Notes: a model not told the origin generated them from the sequence alone. A DNA stretch of 64,000 nucleotides from Paraburkholderia lycopersici (GCF_900096975.1 NZ_FMYQ01000023.1:1-64000); one strand, 5' to 3'. Positions 36,257 to 52,664 are shown, counted from the stretch's first letter. A program made the numbers and translations.

Positions 36257-38154
36257 GCGCGCGGCTCCTCGCGGCGCACGACGCGCGCGTCGTGCTCGCT
36301 CGAAAATTCGGGCACGTCGCCGGTGAGCCACGCGATGCACGCGCCTTCGGGCAACACGCCGTTGTCGGCATGATCGCGCGCGCGCGGCGGCGTTTCGAAG
36401 ATCACCATGCCTTCGGGCCGCGGGTCGAGGCGCACGCCGTCGCGGCCCAGATTGAGCGCGATCGTGAGCGTTTCGCCGTCGTCGAGCCGCCAGCGCGCGA
36501 GGAGCGCGGCAAGGCCGTTCGCGGCGTCGTCGGCGAGAACAGTGGCGCCGAGCGCGCGTGCATGGCGCAGACGCGGCATCAGCAAATGCGCGCGCACGCA
36601 CAGCGCCGACTTGTAGAAGTGCATCCATTCGAGCCGTTCGCCGTCGAGCGGCGCATCGGCGGGCGGCGACGAATTCACGAAGGTCTGCGGATCGTTCGGA
36701 TCGGGAATGCGCGCGCGGCTCGCTTCGTCGCTGAACGCGCTGAATGCCTTGAATTCGCGGCGGCGGCCTTCGCGCACCGCGTCGGCGAGCGGCCCGGTGA
36801 AAGCCGTGAAGAACTGGAACGGCTGCGTCGAGCCGTATTCCTCCTCCATGAAGATGAGGGGGATTTGCGGCGAGAGCAGCAGCATCGCGGTGGCCGCGCG
36901 CAAGGCGTCGTCGTCGGCCAGCGCGCGCAGGCGCTCGCCGAACGCGCGGTTGCCGATCTGGTCGTGGTTCTGCAGAAACATCACGAACGCGGTGGGCGGC
37001 AGGTGCGCGCTCGGCTCGCCGCGCGGCTTGCCCGCATGGACCGGCGACGGATCGCCCTGATATGCGAAGCCCTCGCCGAGCACGCGCGCCAGCTTCCGGA
37101 TAGGCGACTCGCTGAACGCGCGATAGTAGCCTTCCGATTCGCCGGTCAGCAACACGTGAAAGCAATGGTGCGCGTCGTCGTTCCATTGCGCATTGAAGTG
37201 CGATTCGAGCAGATTGGCTTCGTTGTGCTCGTTTTCCAGCACGAGATGCACGTGCCGCCCCGGCTCGGCGCGCGCCTTCACGTGATCGGCCAGTTCGCGC
37301 AGCCAGTTGGTGTTGCCGATCGCATGCGCGGCATCGATGCGCAACCCGTCGAAGCGATATTCGGTGAGCCAGTAAAGCGCATTGTCGCAGTAGAAGTCGC
37401 GCACTTCGAAACGGTCGAAGTCGAGCGCATCGCCCCATGGCGTCTTGATGTCCTGGCGGAAGAAGGGCTTGGCATAGAGGCCGAGCCAGTTGCCGTCGGG
37501 GCCGAAGTGGTTGTACACGACGTCGATGAATACCTGCAGCCCCAGGCCGTGCGCGGCGTCCACGAGCGCTTTCAGTTCTTCCGGAGTTCCGTATGCCGCA
37601 TGCGGGGCATATGGCAGCACGACGTCGTAGCCCCAGCCCCGCTCGCCCGGATAATCGTTGAGCGGCATGAGTTCGACTGCGGTCACGCCCAGTTCCGCGA
37701 GGCCCGGCAGACGCTTCATCACGCCCCGGTAGCCGCCCAGCGCGCCCACGTGCAGTTCGTAGAGCACGGTCTCTTCCCATGGCCTGCCTTGCCAGTCCGT
37801 GTGTTGCCAGGCGTAGGCGCGCGGGTCGAGCACTTCGCTGGGTCCGTGCACGCCTTGCGGCTGGAAGCGCGAAGCGGGGTCGGGTACGCGTTGCTGGCCG
37901 TCGACGCAATAGCGGTAGAGCGTGCCCGGCCCGCACGGCGCATCGGCTTCGAACCAGCCGTTGCCGCTCGATGTCATGTCGAGCGGCGGCGCGTCCCGGA
38001 CGTTTTCGAACACGATCTGCACTGCCTGGCACGATGGGGCCCAGAAGCGAAAGCGCGTATGCGGCTGCGCGTGCGCCGCGCCGATCAGTTGCGCGCCGAA
38101 CGGCAGGCAATGCATGTAGTGGCGGGCGCGCGAATCTTGCGAAAGCAGGGACAT
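36253..38154 (-). CDS. treZ: Malto-oligosyltrehalose trehalohydrolase
   Basis: A 633-residue GH13 enzyme that cuts trehalose from the end made by TreY. An N-terminal E-set/CBM48-like domain (THTRFRFWAPSCQAVQIVFE-type start near residue 35) precedes the barrel. GLQVFIDVVYNHFGPDGNWL, DGLRIDAAHAIGN (nucleophile Asp), LVLENEHNEANLL (acid Glu) and FLQNHDQIGNRAFGERL are visible, and MEEEYGSTQPFQFF is TreZ-typical. It starts 15 bp after the glgX stop, and its stop overlaps the malQ ATG. Confidence 0.95.
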   Translation of the reverse strand: MSLLSQDSRARHYMHCLPFGAQLIGAAHAQPHTRFRFWAPSCQAVQIVFENVRDAPPLDMTSSGNGWFEADAPCGPGTLYRYCVDGQQRVPDPASRFQPQGVHGPSEVLDPRAYAWQHTDWQGRPWEETVLYELHVGALGGYRGVMKRLPGLAELGVTAVELMPLNDYPGERGWGYDVVLPYAPHAAYGTPEELKALVDAAHGLGLQVFIDVVYNHFGPDGNWLGLYAKPFFRQDIKTPWGDALDFDRFEVRDFYCDNALYWLTEYRFDGLRIDAAHAIGNTNWLRELADHVKARAEPGRHVHLVLENEHNEANLLESHFNAQWNDDAHHCFHVLLTGESEGYYRAFSESPIRKLARVLGEGFAYQGDPSPVHAGKPRGEPSAHLPPTAFVMFLQNHDQIGNRAFGERLRALADDDALRAATAMLLLSPQIPLIFMEEEYGSTQPFQFFTAFTGPLADAVREGRRREFKAFSAFSDEASRARIPDPNDPQTFVNSSPPADAPLDGERLEWMHFYKSALCVRAHLLMPRLRHARALGATVLADDAANGLAALLARWRLDDGETLTIALNLGRDGVRLDPRPEGMVIFETPPRARDHADNGVLPEGACIAWLTGDVPEFSSEHDARVVRREEPRA

Positions 38155-38169
38155 GGTGGCTTCCTGTGG

Positions 38170-40401
38170 CTATCCAGCAGCGGCTTCGTCCGGGCCCGCC
38201 GTGGGGGAACCCGGTCCGGGCGCGCCGGCCGTGCCCGGCGCGCGGCGCGGGTCCGGCGCGGGCGTGTCCTTGCGCGTGTCCGGCGGCCGGGGTGCGTCGT
38301 GACGCGCCGGCCGCGCGCAAAGCACGGCGAGCGCGCGCGCCGCCAGTTCGTACGTCGTGTCGGGCAGCGCGTAGGGCGCCGCGTCCGGGCGCGCCGTATC
38401 GAGCAGCACCTCCCATGCCATGCGCGGCGCCGGCGCGGCGAACGTCACGGCGCCCTGCGAAGCATTCAGCATCATCAACAATACTTCCATTTCGCCGTGG
38501 AGTCCCGCGCCTGCGCGGCGCATGGTGAAAGCGCTCGCTTCGGGGTCGTGCCACGCTTCGGGCGTGAGCGGCTCGCCGCGTTCGTCGAACCAGTCGATGT
38601 CGTGCACGCCGGGCAGCAATTCGCGTTCGCCGAACAGGAAACGCGTTTCGCGCAGCAACGGGTGTTCGCGGCGCAGTGCGATCACGCGCGCGGCGAAGCG
38701 CGTCATCGCCTTGCCTTGCGGCGTTTCGGCGAGCGTCCAGTCGAACCACGAGATGTCGCTATCCTGGCAGTACGCATTGTTGTTGCCGCGCTGCGTGCGG
38801 CTCGCTTCGTCGCCGGCGAGCAGCATGGGCGTGCCGAGCGCGACGAAGAGCGTGGCGAGCATCGAGCGCGCCACGCGTGCGCGCGTGGCGAGAATGGCCG
38901 GGTCGTCGGTCGGGCCCTCCATGCCCCAGTTCGCGCTCCAGTTCTCGTTGTGACCGTCGCGGTTTTCTTCGCCATTCGCTTCGTTGTGCTTGCGTTCGTA
39001 CGAAACGAGGTCGGCGAGCGTGAAGCCGTCGTGCGACGTGACGAAGTTGATCGACGCCCACGGCCTGCGCTTGCGCTTGTCGAACAGATCGGCGCTGCCC
39101 GTCAGACGCGCGGCGAGATCGGCGCGCTGACCCGGCGCACCGCGCCAATAGCGCCGCACGCTGTCGCGAAAGCGGTCGTTCCATTCGGAAAAGCCGGGCG
39201 GATGGTTGCCGAGCTGATAGCCGCCGGGACCGACGTCCCACGGTTCGGAAATCAGCTTGCATTGGGAGAGCACGGGGTCCTGGCGCAGCACGTCGAAGAA
39301 TCCGGCGTTCGGGTCGAAGCCCGAGTGTTCGCGCCCGAGCGTCACGCCGAGGTCGAAACGAAAGCCGTCGATGCCGTATGACGTGGTCCAGTGGCGCAAC
39401 GAATCGGCGACCATCTGCAGCACGCGCGGGTGCGAAAGGTTGAGCGTGTTGCCACAGCCCGTGTCGTTGATGAAGTGGCGCTCGTCGCCGGGCACGCAGC
39501 GGTAATAGCTGGCGTTGTCGAGGCCGCGCCACGATACCGTGGGCCCCAGTTCGCCGCCTTCGCAGGTGTGGTTGTAGACCACGTCGAGAAAGACTTCGAT
39601 GCCGGCCGCATGGAACTGCCGCACGGCGATGCGCATTTCGTCGGTGTCGTAGCCGACGAGATAGCTCGGCTCCGGCGCGAAGAACGCGGCGGGATTGTAG
39701 CCCCAGTAATTGCGCAGTCCGCGATCGAGGAGAAAGCGTTCGGTGAGAAACGCGTGCACGGGCAACAGCTCGATCGCGGTCACGCCGAGCTTGTGCAGAT
39801 GCTCGATGAAGCGCGGCGCGGCGAGTCCGGCGAACGTACCGCGCATGTGCGTGCGCAAATCCTGACGCTGCATCGAGAGGCCGCGCAGATGCGCTTCGTA
39901 GATCACGGTCTCGCTCCACGGCGTAGCGGGCCGCCGGTCGCGCGACCAGTCGAAGTTGTCGTTGACGACCACGCACTTGGGCATGGCCGGCGCCGAGTCG
40001 CGCCGGTCGATCGAGAGGTCCACGCGGTTCGAGTGCGCGCGATAGCCGTACAGCGTGTCCGACCAGCGAAACTGGCCGATGAGCTCGCGCGCGTACGGAT
40101 CGACCAGCAGCTTGTGCGGATTGAAACGGTGCCCCAGGTGCGGTTGATAGGGGCCGTGCGCGCGCAGGCCATAAACCGTGCCGGGATGCGCGCCCGGCAG
40201 ATAGCCGTGCCACACCTCGTCGGTGCATTCGGGCAAGGCGTAACGCACGCGCTCCTTGCGGCCGGTGGGGTCGAAGAGACACAGCTCGATATCCCATGCG
40301 TGGGCCGAGAACACGGCGAAATTGGTGCCGAGCCCGTCCCATGTCGCGCCGAGCGGCCACGGCGAGCCGGGCAGCAGGCGATCAGGCGCACCATTTGCCA
40401 T
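38170..40401 (-). CDS. glgX: Glycogen debranching enzyme GlgX (isoamylase type)
   Basis: A 743-residue GH13 enzyme that hydrolyses alpha-1,6 branches of limit dextrins. The CBM48 start PWPLGATWDGLGTNFAVFSA is typical. In the barrel, DVVYNHTCEGGELGPT, GIDGFRFDLGVTLGRE (nucleophile Asp), LISEPWDVGPGGYQLGN (acid Glu) and NFVTSHDGFTLADLVSY are all intact, and HNEANGEENRDGHNEN is a GlgX/TreX signature. The C-terminus carries a Pro/Ala/Gly-rich tail. It lies 69 bp after glgB and just before treZ. Confidence 0.95.
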   Translation of the reverse strand: MANGAPDRLLPGSPWPLGATWDGLGTNFAVFSAHAWDIELCLFDPTGRKERVRYALPECTDEVWHGYLPGAHPGTVYGLRAHGPYQPHLGHRFNPHKLLVDPYARELIGQFRWSDTLYGYRAHSNRVDLSIDRRDSAPAMPKCVVVNDNFDWSRDRRPATPWSETVIYEAHLRGLSMQRQDLRTHMRGTFAGLAAPRFIEHLHKLGVTAIELLPVHAFLTERFLLDRGLRNYWGYNPAAFFAPEPSYLVGYDTDEMRIAVRQFHAAGIEVFLDVVYNHTCEGGELGPTVSWRGLDNASYYRCVPGDERHFINDTGCGNTLNLSHPRVLQMVADSLRHWTTSYGIDGFRFDLGVTLGREHSGFDPNAGFFDVLRQDPVLSQCKLISEPWDVGPGGYQLGNHPPGFSEWNDRFRDSVRRYWRGAPGQRADLAARLTGSADLFDKRKRRPWASINFVTSHDGFTLADLVSYERKHNEANGEENRDGHNENWSANWGMEGPTDDPAILATRARVARSMLATLFVALGTPMLLAGDEASRTQRGNNNAYCQDSDISWFDWTLAETPQGKAMTRFAARVIALRREHPLLRETRFLFGERELLPGVHDIDWFDERGEPLTPEAWHDPEASAFTMRRAGAGLHGEMEVLLMMLNASQGAVTFAAPAPRMAWEVLLDTARPDAAPYALPDTTYELAARALAVLCARPARHDAPRPPDTRKDTPAPDPRRAPGTAGAPGPGSPTAGPDEAAAG

Positions 40402-40470
40402 AGCGATGCTCCATGTGTTGTTCTTCGTTTTGCATCGGTATCCTGATTAATGGCGCAAGGGTGCGCATGG

Positions 40471-46131
<5,661 letters not shown>

Positions 46132-46135
<4 letters not shown>

Positions 46136-49100
46136 GTCGCTCCTCCGGGCGGGAAGTCCGCATCGAGTTCGGGATGGCCCTCGATGTGTTCGTCGGCGGG
46201 TTCGTCGTGTTCGGGCAGCGGTTCGTCGCGCGGCAACCCCTTCACGGGCTCGATGCGCCAGATCGCGAAGGGGCGCGCATGCGGGTCGAGACGCACGTGC
46301 TGCCAGCGCCCGTGCCACTCGAAACGCTCGCCCGTCATTTCGTCGACGACATTGAGCGTGGCGTGGTCGTCGAGGTGCCAGCGCTGAAACGTCGCCCACG
46401 GCAGTTCGAAGTCGGCGCCCTGTTCGTTGAATGCGTCGAGACTGATTGCCACCACGATCACGTTGTCGCGCGCGGGCGTGGCCTTTTCGAAGCACAGCAG
46501 GGAATCGTTGCGCGCGTCGAGGAACGTGATGCCCAGATGCGTGTGCAGCGCGGGATTGGCGCGGCGTATGCGGTTGAGCGCGGCGATTTCCCCGACGATG
46601 TTGCCGGGGCGATGCCAGTCCCAGGCGCGCAGTTGATATTTTTCGGAATCCAGATATTCCTCCGAATCGGGCAGGGCGCGCCCCTCGCACAGCTCGAATC
46701 CGCAATACACGCCCCAGAGCCCGGAAAGCGTCGCGGCCAGCGCCGCGCGGATCAGGAAGCTCGAGCGCGCGCCGGTCTGCAGATGGCGCGGATTGATATC
46801 GGGCGTGTTGACGAAGAAGTTGGGCCGGTAGAAGTCGCGCACCTCGGTTTGCGTGAGTTCGGTGAGGTATTCGGTGAAGTCGCGCTTCGATTCGCGCCAC
46901 GTGAAATACGTATAGGACTGCGAGAAGCCGAGCTTCGCGAGCCGGTACATGAGGCGCGGCCGCGTGAACGCTTCGGAGAGAAAGATCACGTCGGGATGGC
47001 GCGCGCGCACGTCGGCGATCATCCATTCCCAGAACGGCAGCGGCTTCGTGTGCGGGTTGTCCACGCGGAAAATGCGCACGCCCGTGTCGACCCAGAACAG
47101 GATCGCGTCGCGCAGCGCGAGCCATAAATCGGGTTTGGCGTCGTGCGCGTAGAACTCGGGGTTCACGATGTCCTGGTACTTCTTCGGCGGATTCTCGGCG
47201 TAGCGCAGCGTGCCGTCGGGCCGCCACGCGAACCAGTGCGGGTGCGTCTTGAGCCACGGATGGTCGGGCGAGCATTGAATCGCGAAGTCGAGCGCGATTT
47301 CGAGGCCTTGCTCGTGCGCGGCGGCGAGCATGCGGCAGAAGTCTTCGAGCGTGCCCAGTTGCGGATGCACGGCGGTATGGCCGCCTTCGGCCGCGCCGAT
47401 CGCATAGGGGCTGCCCACGTCGCCGGGCTGCGCCGTGAGCGCGTTGTTGCGCCCCTTGCGGTTCGAGAGGCCGATGGGGTGGATCGGCGGGAAGTAGAGC
47501 ACGTCGAAGCCCATTTCGCGAATGCGCGGCATCTTCGCGATCACGTCGTCGAAGGTGCCGTGGCGCGATTCGTCGTCGCTCATCGAGCGCGGGAAGATCT
47601 CGTACCAGCTCGCAAAGCGCGCCGCGCTGCGCTCCGCATCCACGCGATTGACGATGGTGTCGCGCGAGAGGAACGGCCGGTGCCGGGCGGCGCGCACGGC
47701 GGCTGCCGTGGCGGGCGCGGCGAGCAGCGCGCAACGTGTTTCGGTATCCGAACCGATGAAGTGCTTGACGATACTGTCTAGCGCGTCGCAGGTACGCTTG
47801 TGCGCTTCGCCGTCCGCATCCGACGTTTCCGCGGTCGCGAGCACGAGCGCGAGCAGGCGGCTCGCTTCCTCCAGTTCGAGATCGACGGGCTGGTTCGCGG
47901 CGCGCTTTTTTTGCAGATGATCGGCGAGCGAGGCGAAATCGTCGCGCCACGCGATCACGACATACTCGTAACGCCCCACGCGATCAAGCGGGAAGCGGCC
48001 CGCCCACAGGTCGGTGCCGGCGGGCGGCACCGGCGTCATCGGCGATTCGTGCCAGGCGGTTTCGTCGGCGGCGCGCCAGAGCACGGCGGCGTCGATGCGA
48101 TCGTGGCCTTCGGCAAAGATCGCCGCGCGCACTTCGCAGCGCTCGCCCACGGTGCGTTTCGCCACGAAACGGCCGTGATCGACCGAGGGCGTCGCGCTTT
48201 CGATGGCGATGCGCGGCGCGGCGATCGCCTCCATCACGCTCTTGTGTCCGCTCGTGTTCGTCTTGCCGCGATCTTCGGGCGGCGCGAGCACGACGGGCGG
48301 GCTCGCGAGCGCGCGGAACATCCAGCACGCGCCTGCGGGCAGCGTGAACGTGTCGGGTATCGCGCTTGCCTCGCGCGGCGTGGGCATGCGCGCGCCGCGC
48401 AGCGTCTCGGCGTCGAGCGGCGCGAAGCGCGTGAGGCTCCCCGGCACCCCGTTCAGCAGGCGCGAGAGATCCACGCGCACCGGCGCGGCGAGCGCGGGAT
48501 TGACGAGCGTGAGCACGGCGTCGCTCGCATCGCGCAAATCGGGACGGTCGCCGCGCAGGAGCGCCGCGACGCTGGCGCCCGGGCCGCTGAGCGCGCGCAG
48601 CTCGCCGTGGGTTTGCAGCACCCACGTTTCGCGTTGCAGCGCGTTCGCATGAGCGACGTCGGCGCTCAAGTCGAATGGCGCGCGCGCCTTCGCCGCTTCC
48701 CACCCCCGAGCGCTGTTGCCGCTGTGCGAGGTCGCTTCGTCCACGCCGTATTCGAAGCCCATCGGCATGAGCCAGCCGGTGCCGAGCGCGGCAGCCGCGC
48801 GCAGCATGCGGCGGTAGGCGCGCTCGACGGCGCGCGCGTCGGCGGCGCCCTCCTGGTCGTGCGCGTAGCGCGCGCCGTAGGGCGCTTCGGGAAACGTGAC
48901 GGGCGAGCCGACGCGTCGCAGCGCGGCGTGCTCCTCGACCAGCCAGCTCGACGAGAAGTCCCACCAGCGCAGCGACGAGAACGCGGCGTCGAAGCCCGCG
49001 CCTTCGAGCTGCGTGATCGCTTCGCGCGGCAGGCCGGGCGTCGCGGCGAGCCAGCGTGTTTGTGCAAAGCGGGCGCGCACGGCGTCGAAGATCGCGCGCA

Positions 49101-49635
49101 GCGCGTGCGGCGGCGTGCGGTGCGGCGAGTCGATGCGAAAGCCGCCGATGCCGGCTTCGGCGAGCGCCATCGCGCGCGCCGTCCACCAGGCGATGAGCGG
49201 CGCGCCTGCGCGGTCGAAATCGGCGTAGGCCACGTTGGCCTCGCGGTGGCCGTGGCGCGGATCGAGCCGCGCGTCTTCGGGCTCGAAGGGATGAAACCAC
49301 TCGGGGTGTTCGGCATAGAGCGCGCCGTCGGCGGCCGCGCGGTCGAGCACGAGGTCCGCGAGCAGCGTGAGGCCGCGCGTTTGCGCCGCGAGGGCGAGCT
49401 CGCGCAGGACTTCGTCTGCGGCAAGCGTGGTGCCGAAAGCGGGATTCGGTCGCGCATGATCTGCGACGATCCGGTCATCGCCCGAGGCGCCCGGCGCGAA
49501 CGGCGCGCCGATCAGGACGTGATCGAAGCCGAGCGAGGCCGCGCGGGCGAAGTGCGCCGGCCACGCGTCGAGTGGTCCGACAAGGACGGAATGGACGAAA
49601 TAGATCCGCGGCGCATAGGCGTGGGGAGGTTCCAT
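46132..49635 (-). CDS. glgE: Maltose-1-phosphate maltosyltransferase with extra N-terminal amylase-like domain
   Basis: A 1167-residue protein. Residues from about 467 onward are a canonical GlgE, which extends alpha-1,4-glucan from maltose-1-phosphate: APRIAIESATPSVDHGRF at its start, YFPPIHPIGLSNRKGRNN, GVRIFRVDNPHTKPLPFW (nucleophile Asp), VIFLSEAFTRPRLMYRL (acid Glu) and FFVNTPDINP. Residues 1 to about 466 look like a second, degenerate copy of the barrel: IGGFRIDSPHRTPP keeps the Asp, but LAATPGLPREAI stands where SEAF is expected. First gene of the operon. The ATG at 49635 has only a weak ribosome site; sequence upstream in frame is not homologous. Confidence 0.93.
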
Positions 49636-49943
49636 CGGTCGTATTCCAGGTACGTCAGGCGACGGGGATGCAGGACGGGGGTTGGCCGAAATGCGATCAC
49701 GCCGCCCGGGGGCTGCCGGACGTGCCGCGCTGCGCGTGGTGGGCAGGCACGTGCTGTTCAGAGTAGTGCAAGAGCAGGCCGGAACCAAACCGCATGCGCC
49801 GCGTGGCGACTTGCGGGGAGGTCAGCAAGGCACATGCCTGGACGTGGTGCGCGGGCGCGGCGCGAGGGTGCCGGCGCGCGAAGAGGAGGGGAGGCGGACC
49901 GGCGTCGACTGCCGGCATCCGTTGCAGCGACGAAAAGGGGCGA
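49636..49943. other. 308-bp gap upstream of the glgE operon
   Basis: This stretch lies between the end of the DUF1345 gene and glgE, both on the minus strand. No coding sequence with recognisable similarity was found on either strand, and I saw no clear hairpin terminator. It is the only sizable gap before the operon, so the promoter of the glgE - treY transcript is expected here, but I could not identify convincing -35/-10 boxes. Confidence 0.5.
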
Positions 49944-50600
49944 TCAGTTGCCGACCATGCTCGCGGCGATGTTCACGCACAGGCCTAGCACGGAAACGTT
50001 GAAATAGAACGACAGAATCGATTGCGCAAGCACGCCGCGCCGCGCGCTGCGCCCGCGCAGGCCGATATCGGCGGTTTGCGAGGCGCAGGCGATGGTGAAC
50101 GAGAAGTACAGGAAATCCCAGTAATTCGGCTTGAGTTTCTCGTCCGGGAACAGGAGTGCGGGTTCGTTGGGATCGGAGCCGTAATAGAGGCGCGCGTAGT
50201 GCAGCGTGAAGATGGTGGGAATGAGGAACCACGCGCCGATCAGCGTGAGGCCCGTGAGCATCGAATGCAGCACTTTCGACGCCATGCCGAGGTCTTTCGT
50301 CGATCCCAGTTCCAGCACGATGGCGACAATGCTCGCGACCGTCGCCGTACAGATGAGGAAGAGGACCGTGCCGGCGTTTTCGTCTTCGCGACGGGCGTTC
50401 GCGCGCACGCTCTCTTCGTTTGCGAACGCCATGTGCAGCCAGATCAGCACGAGGTAGGTCCACACCGTGGCGTCCCAGCCGAGCAGGATGCGCGCCGACG
50501 GACGGATCGCGGAAGGTGCGAGCGCACCGAGCACGATGCCCACGGCGATGGCGATCATCATGTGAGGCCGGTTGCGTAGCACCTGCGGAATGGGGTTCAT
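49944..50600 (-). CDS. DUF1345 family membrane protein
   Basis: A 218-residue integral membrane protein with about five helices (about 13-32, 42-58, 79-100, 111-135 and 190-215). The segments YLVLIWLHMAFA, FTLHYARLYY, and NYWDFLYFSFTIACASQTADI are the conserved DUF1345 parts. The function of this family is unknown. The gene stands alone on the minus strand upstream of the glgE operon and is divergent from the dehydrogenase remnant. Confidence 0.85.
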   Translation of the reverse strand: MNPIPQVLRNRPHMMIAIAVGIVLGALAPSAIRPSARILLGWDATVWTYLVLIWLHMAFANEESVRANARREDENAGTVLFLICTATVASIVAIVLELGSTKDLGMASKVLHSMLTGLTLIGAWFLIPTIFTLHYARLYYGSDPNEPALLFPDEKLKPNYWDFLYFSFTIACASQTADIGLRGRSARRGVLAQSILSFYFNVSVLGLCVNIAASMVGN

Positions 50601-50874
50601 GGCGTATCTATCGCGCGATGCGCTTATGGGTTGTGCCAGCGGGCGGTGCGAACCGTCGCGGATTGCCGCGGGTTGCGGCGATTCTACCGTGCGCGGCCGG
50701 CGTCATGACGCGCCGTCATGCCCGGCATCGCAGCTTTCGGTTTGTCTTGCCGGACCATAACGGGCTATATTGCTTGCGCAACGCGGCATGCCGTTCCGAC
50801 GCAAGCGCGACGATAGCGCAAAGGCGGTGCCGCGCGGCCGGCGACGATAGCAAACGTCCCGCGTACGTCGTGTA

Positions 50875-51282
50875 CGAAGCGCCGCTCGCGACGGCGGCAA
50901 GCGTGTTTCGCCCCCTGAGCGAGGCGAGCACGTTCTCGTGTCCGGCATTCCGCAGCCCGGGATCCACTACCCGATCAACGACCAGGTGAAGAAAAGCGCC
51001 GCGAATACGCATGGACGCCATGCGCAGATCACGCAGTTCTTCGGCGGCACGGAGATCACGTTCGACGATACCTTCGCGCCCAGCAATCACATCATGGGCG
51101 CGCACGCGGTCGGTTCGGTCGTCGACGCCGATTGTCTCGACGCCGATTGTCTCGCCCACGATCATTCGAACCTGTTCGTCGCCGGCAGCGCCGTGATGCC
51201 GGCGGCCGGTTCGGTGAACTGCACGCTGACGATCGCCGCGCTGTCGCTGAAGCCGGCCGGCAAGCTGCGCCGCGAGCTTTGA
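50875..51282 (+). pseudogene. 3' remnant of a GMC-family (gluconate/sorbitol-type) dehydrogenase flavoprotein
   Basis: About 130 codons encode only the C-terminus of a GMC oxidoreductase, whose full length is about 530 residues. GKRVSP and GIPQPGIHYPINDQVKKSA are followed by FDDTFAPSNHIMGAH and by the family C-terminal block HDHSNLFVAGSAVMPAAGS-VNCTLTIAALSL. The same frame meets a TAG at 50848, and the FAD-binding N-terminus is absent from the window. A 15-bp direct duplication (51124-51138 and 51139-51153) inside the conserved block repeats DADCL. The cytochrome subunit gene follows at 23 bp, as in intact dehydrogenase operons. A GTG at 50938 might still allow a short peptide. Confidence 0.82.
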
Positions 51283-51305
51283 TGCGACCGCGCCGGAGAC
51301 CGACG

Positions 51306-52664
51306 ATGAAAGCAACGAAGTCCCCCGCCGCGCGAACCGCGAACCGCGCGCGACAGAAGCGCGCGGGCGCTGCGCTGTCGGCCACGCTCTTCTGTGCGTT
51401 CTCGCTCTATATCGCGTGGCATGCCTCGCACGAATCGCAAACGCGTCCCGTCGACGAGCTGCCCATGTCAAGCGCGCGCGGCGACGACTCCCCGGCGTCC
51501 GCCGCGGACGCGGACAAGCCCGAGCTCGTCAGGCGCGGCGAATACCTCGCGCGCGTGGGCGACTGCGCCGCGTGCCACACCGCCGACCCGAGCCGGCCGT
51601 TCGCGGGCGGCCTGGCGATCGACACGCCGTTTGGCCGGATCTACACGCCCAACATCACGCCCGATCGCGACACCGGCATCGGCCAGTGGAGCGATACCGA
51701 CTTCGTGCGCGCGATGCACGAAGGCATCGGCAAAGGCGGCGAGCGGCTCTATCCGGCCTTCCCTTACGTGGAGTTCACGCGCGTGGCCGGGCGGGACGTA
51801 CTCGCGATTCGCGCATATCTGAACACGGTCGCGCCCGTGCATTACACGGCGCCTGCAAACGCGTTGCGCTTTCCATTCAACCAGCGCTGGCTGATGATCC
51901 TGTGGAATCTCTTCAACTTCGACGAAAGCCGCTTCGTGCCGGACCCGAAGCAAAGCGCCGAATTCAATCGTGGCGCCTACCTCGTCGAAGGTCTCGCGCA
52001 TTGCGAGGAGTGCCACACGCCGCGCAACTTCATGCAGGGTCTCCGGACAACGGAACGATTTTCGGGCGCGACGCAGGCGGGCTGGCAGGCTTACAACATC
52101 ACGCCGGATCGCGCGGGCGGCATCGGCGACTGGAGCGACGACGCGCTCATCGCGTATCTGTCGACTGGCGTCGCCGCAGGCCACGCAAACGCGGCGGGCC
52201 CGATGGCCGACGTGGTGCAGAACTCCACGCAATATTTCACGCGTGAGGACTTGCGTTCGGTCGTTGCCTACCTGCGCGCGCTGCCGCCGGTTTCGGGCGG
52301 CAAGACCCGGCCGCGCGACGCATGGGGCAAGCGCGCCGCCGACGGAATCACCGCGCTGCGCGGCGCGCCGGTCACGACCGTGAACGGCCTGCAGCTTTTC
52401 GCGGCGAACTGCGCGAGCTGCTGCCAGTGGACGGGCGCGGGCATGGGCACGAACGCGCCGGGCGCGAACGATCTCGCGAGGGTGATCCTGCACGGCGTGG
52501 CGCGCAAAACGAAAGACGCCGACGTGCTGATGCCGGCATGCCGCGACGAACTGGGCAACGGCCAGGTCGCGGCGATTTCGAACTACGTGACGAAGCGGTT
52601 CGGCAATCCGCAGGCGACCATCACGGCCGACCCGGTCGCGGCGCTGCGCGCCGAGCCTCGATAG
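51306..52664 (+). CDS. Membrane-anchored multihaem cytochrome c, dehydrogenase subunit; third haem motif altered
   Basis: A 452-residue protein with an N-terminal membrane/signal helix (about 22-39). It has the three-domain plan of the cytochrome subunit of gluconate/alcohol dehydrogenases. Haem motif 1 is CAACH (87-91) and motif 2 is CEECH (233-237). The third position reads CASCC (369-373) in FAANCASCCQWTGAGM, so the His ligand is replaced by Cys. Distal Met regions such as DVLMPAC remain. The family passes electrons from a GMC flavoprotein to ubiquinone; that partner is only a fragment here. The frame is otherwise intact. Confidence 0.85.
   Translation: MKATKSPAARTANRARQKRAGAALSATLFCAFSLYIAWHASHESQTRPVDELPMSSARGDDSPASAADADKPELVRRGEYLARVGDCAACHTADPSRPFAGGLAIDTPFGRIYTPNITPDRDTGIGQWSDTDFVRAMHEGIGKGGERLYPAFPYVEFTRVAGRDVLAIRAYLNTVAPVHYTAPANALRFPFNQRWLMILWNLFNFDESRFVPDPKQSAEFNRGAYLVEGLAHCEECHTPRNFMQGLRTTERFSGATQAGWQAYNITPDRAGGIGDWSDDALIAYLSTGVAAGHANAAGPMADVVQNSTQYFTREDLRSVVAYLRALPPVSGGKTRPRDAWGKRAADGITALRGAPVTTVNGLQLFAANCASCCQWTGAGMGTNAPGANDLARVILHGVARKTKDADVLMPACRDELGNGQVAAISNYVTKRFGNPQATITADPVAALRAEPR

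Noticed and set aside
36292..39381. A plus-strand open frame of more than 1000 codons through treZ and glgX.
   Set aside because: It is the antisense reflection of two confidently identified GH13 genes; GC-rich codon bias keeps opposite frames open. The same holds for other long antisense frames across the glg/tre operon, leuC, purF and metZ.
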